This document shows positions 63,177-64,000 of a stretch of 64,000 nucleotides of DNA, piece by piece. The stretch lies in contig CAJTRI010000016.1 in assembly GCA_910578615.1 (NCBI GenBank), positions 6,975 to 70,974 of the forward strand, given 5' to 3'. The DNA comes from an uncultured Duncaniella sp. (GTDB lineage: Bacteria > Bacteroidota > Bacteroidia > Bacteroidales > Muribaculaceae). A program made the position numbers and the translations under genes. The notes under the pieces are model-generated. The model had not been told where the DNA came from and ran no database searches. It worked only from the letters and a program-made list of their open reading frames with translations. How positions within the stretch are numbered: the first letter of the stretch is position 1; each line of letters opens with the position of its first letter.

Positions 63177-63857
63177 ATGAAAAACTATATAGCCTTAATT
63201 TTATTTTTATTGTCGGTTGTACCCGCTGTTGCGCAGACAAAACCGACCATCGCGATTCTTGGTGATTCATACTCCACGTTCGAAGGATTTGTGGAGCCTG
63301 AGGGAAATGAGGTCTGGTATTTCGGCAACGGTAGGGACTATACCGATGTGGACGATGTGCGCCAGACATGGTGGCAGCTTCTCGCGCGCGAGCACGGATA
63401 TAAGATAGGAGTTAACAACTCTTATTCGGGAGCAACGGTGTCGCGTACGGGTTATCGTGGTGAGGACTATACCGACCGGGCATTTATCACGCGCATGAAC
63501 AATCTCGGCAATCCTGATATTATTCTGGTGTTCGGTGCCACGAATGATTCATGGGCAGGAGTACCTATGGGAGAGTATAAATACGGAGGTTGGACACCTA
63601 TGGAGCTTTACAGTTTCCGTCCGGCAATGGCACGGCTTCTGGACGGACTTGATGCCAGGTATCCGAATGTTAAGATTTTCTTTATACTTAATGACATCCT
63701 TTCTGATGAAATCAACGAGTCTGTAAAGACAATCTGTGACCATTACGGGGTGCAACTTATACAACTTCGGGATATAGATAAGAAAAGCGGTCATCCTTCC
63801 ATTAAAGGTATGAAGCAGATTTCTGACCAGGTAGCCGCTGGTATTGCTAAGGAATAG
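63177..63857 (+). CDS. Secreted SGNH/GDSL-like hydrolase
   Basis: 226 residues with a signal peptide (to 'AVAQ', residue 20). Block I is 'IAILGDSYSTFEGF' (Ser31 as nucleophile), a mid-protein 'ILVFGATNDSWAG' carries the Asn/Gly block, and 'KKSGHPSIKGM' near the end supplies the catalytic His. These lipase-acyl-esterases de-acylate sugars, lipids or peptidoglycan. The gene stands alone, divergent from ilvE; substrate not predictable. Confidence 0.88.
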   Translation: MKNYIALILFLLSVVPAVAQTKPTIAILGDSYSTFEGFVEPEGNEVWYFGNGRDYTDVDDVRQTWWQLLAREHGYKIGVNNSYSGATVSRTGYRGEDYTDRAFITRMNNLGNPDIILVFGATNDSWAGVPMGEYKYGGWTPMELYSFRPAMARLLDGLDARYPNVKIFFILNDILSDEINESVKTICDHYGVQLIQLRDIDKKSGHPSIKGMKQISDQVAAGIAKE

Positions 63858-63954
63858 AAACCATTATTACGGCTCTTCACAAGCGCCAAACACACCACTT
63901 TTAGTTTGTTTTCACTGCAAAAGTGTTAAATAATCGTTAAAAGGGCATATAAAA

Positions 63955-63986
63955 TTTGGAAGTGAGGGGATAAGTGTCTACCTTTG
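63955..63986 (+). promoter_or_regulatory. Promoter for a gene beyond the right edge
   Basis: TTTG (63955-63958), 20 bases, TACCTTTG (63979-63986): a perfect consensus match. The start would be near 63992; the gene lies outside the window. Confidence 0.78.
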
Positions 63987-64000
63987 CACTCGCTTTTGAG

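Noticed and set aside
1..64000. CRISPR arrays, tRNA or rRNA genes, insertion sequences, phage genes
   Set aside because: No regularly spaced repeats, no cloverleaf or rRNA stretches, and no transposase or integrase motifs were seen on either strand.

Overview
The window reads as ordinary chromosome from a gut Bacteroidales bacterium, most likely of the Muribaculaceae/Bacteroidaceae sort. The evidence is the gene content: DUF4230, DUF3127, DUF4292, DUF4294, DUF3256, DUF4494 and DUF4249 proteins, a TonB-dependent receptor/DUF4249 pair, short SerA and SerC in tandem, ilvD-ilvB-ilvN-thioesterase-ilvC, and a GH29 fucosidase lipoprotein. The promoters agree: TTTG, 19-21 bases, then TAnnTTTG, the Bacteroidetes consensus, sits in front of many of the genes. 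Most of the sequence is moderately GC-rich. Two patches are visibly more AT-rich (about 8.6-10.3 kb and 27.7-29.9 kb). I saw no rRNA, tRNA, CRISPR array, insertion sequence or phage.

Layout. 0-4.7 kb: two DUF4230 proteins, a DUF3127 protein, then a leftward set of a small membrane protein, a PstS-like phosphate-binding lipoprotein and a TPR protein. 4.9-8.5 kb: rarA, serC, serA. 8.6-13 kb: accessory region with an SH3-domain secreted protein, a fucosidase and a divergent AraC regulator, in which two near-identical hairpins lie about 1.7 kb apart. 13.1-17.2 kb (leftward): acyl-CoA ligase, thioesterase, dprA, uridine phosphorylase. 17.5-21.6 kb: secreted protein with a C-terminal sorting-type domain, DUF4294, metallo-beta-lactamase-fold protein, metF. 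22-27.6 kb: a probable seven-gene leftward operon DUF4494-yggS-neuC-neuA-(CBS nucleotidyltransferase)-obg-yraN, holding part of a nonulosonic (legionaminic/sialic-type) acid pathway. 27.7-29.9 kb: a type II restriction-modification pair behind a perfect palindrome. 30-33.7 kb (leftward): dapB-lepB-wbqC-like-wecG-like. 34-44.9 kb (rightward): ndk, M23 peptidase, an RprXY-like two-component system, dut, TPR, DUF4292, EnvC-like, DEAD-box helicase, DUF3256. 45-47.7 kb (leftward): pdxJ-exbB-exbD-tonB. 47.8-56.1 kb (rightward): ACT-like fragment, nadK, YgjP-like peptidase, and the ilvDBN-thioesterase-ilvC operon. 56.2-61.6 kb: a candidate non-coding RNA, then two unrecognised secreted proteins, a TonB-dependent receptor and a DUF4249 lipoprotein. 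61.5-64 kb: HD hydrolase and ilvE (leftward), an SGNH hydrolase (rightward), and a promoter for a gene beyond the edge.

How they fit together. Branched-chain amino acid synthesis is nearly complete here (ilvDBNC plus ilvE), and serine synthesis has serA and serC. The surface theme is strong: pdxJ-linked TonB/ExbBD to energise outer-membrane receptors, an outer-membrane receptor cluster, a sugar-nucleotide cassette, signal peptidase I, and peptidoglycan hydrolase or activator proteins. The most promising unexplained items are the 56.2-56.5 kb RNA-like unit with its own promoter and terminator, the secreted-protein/receptor cluster behind it, the palindromic control region of the restriction-modification pair, and the 18-codon reading frame between the ilvD promoter and ilvD.
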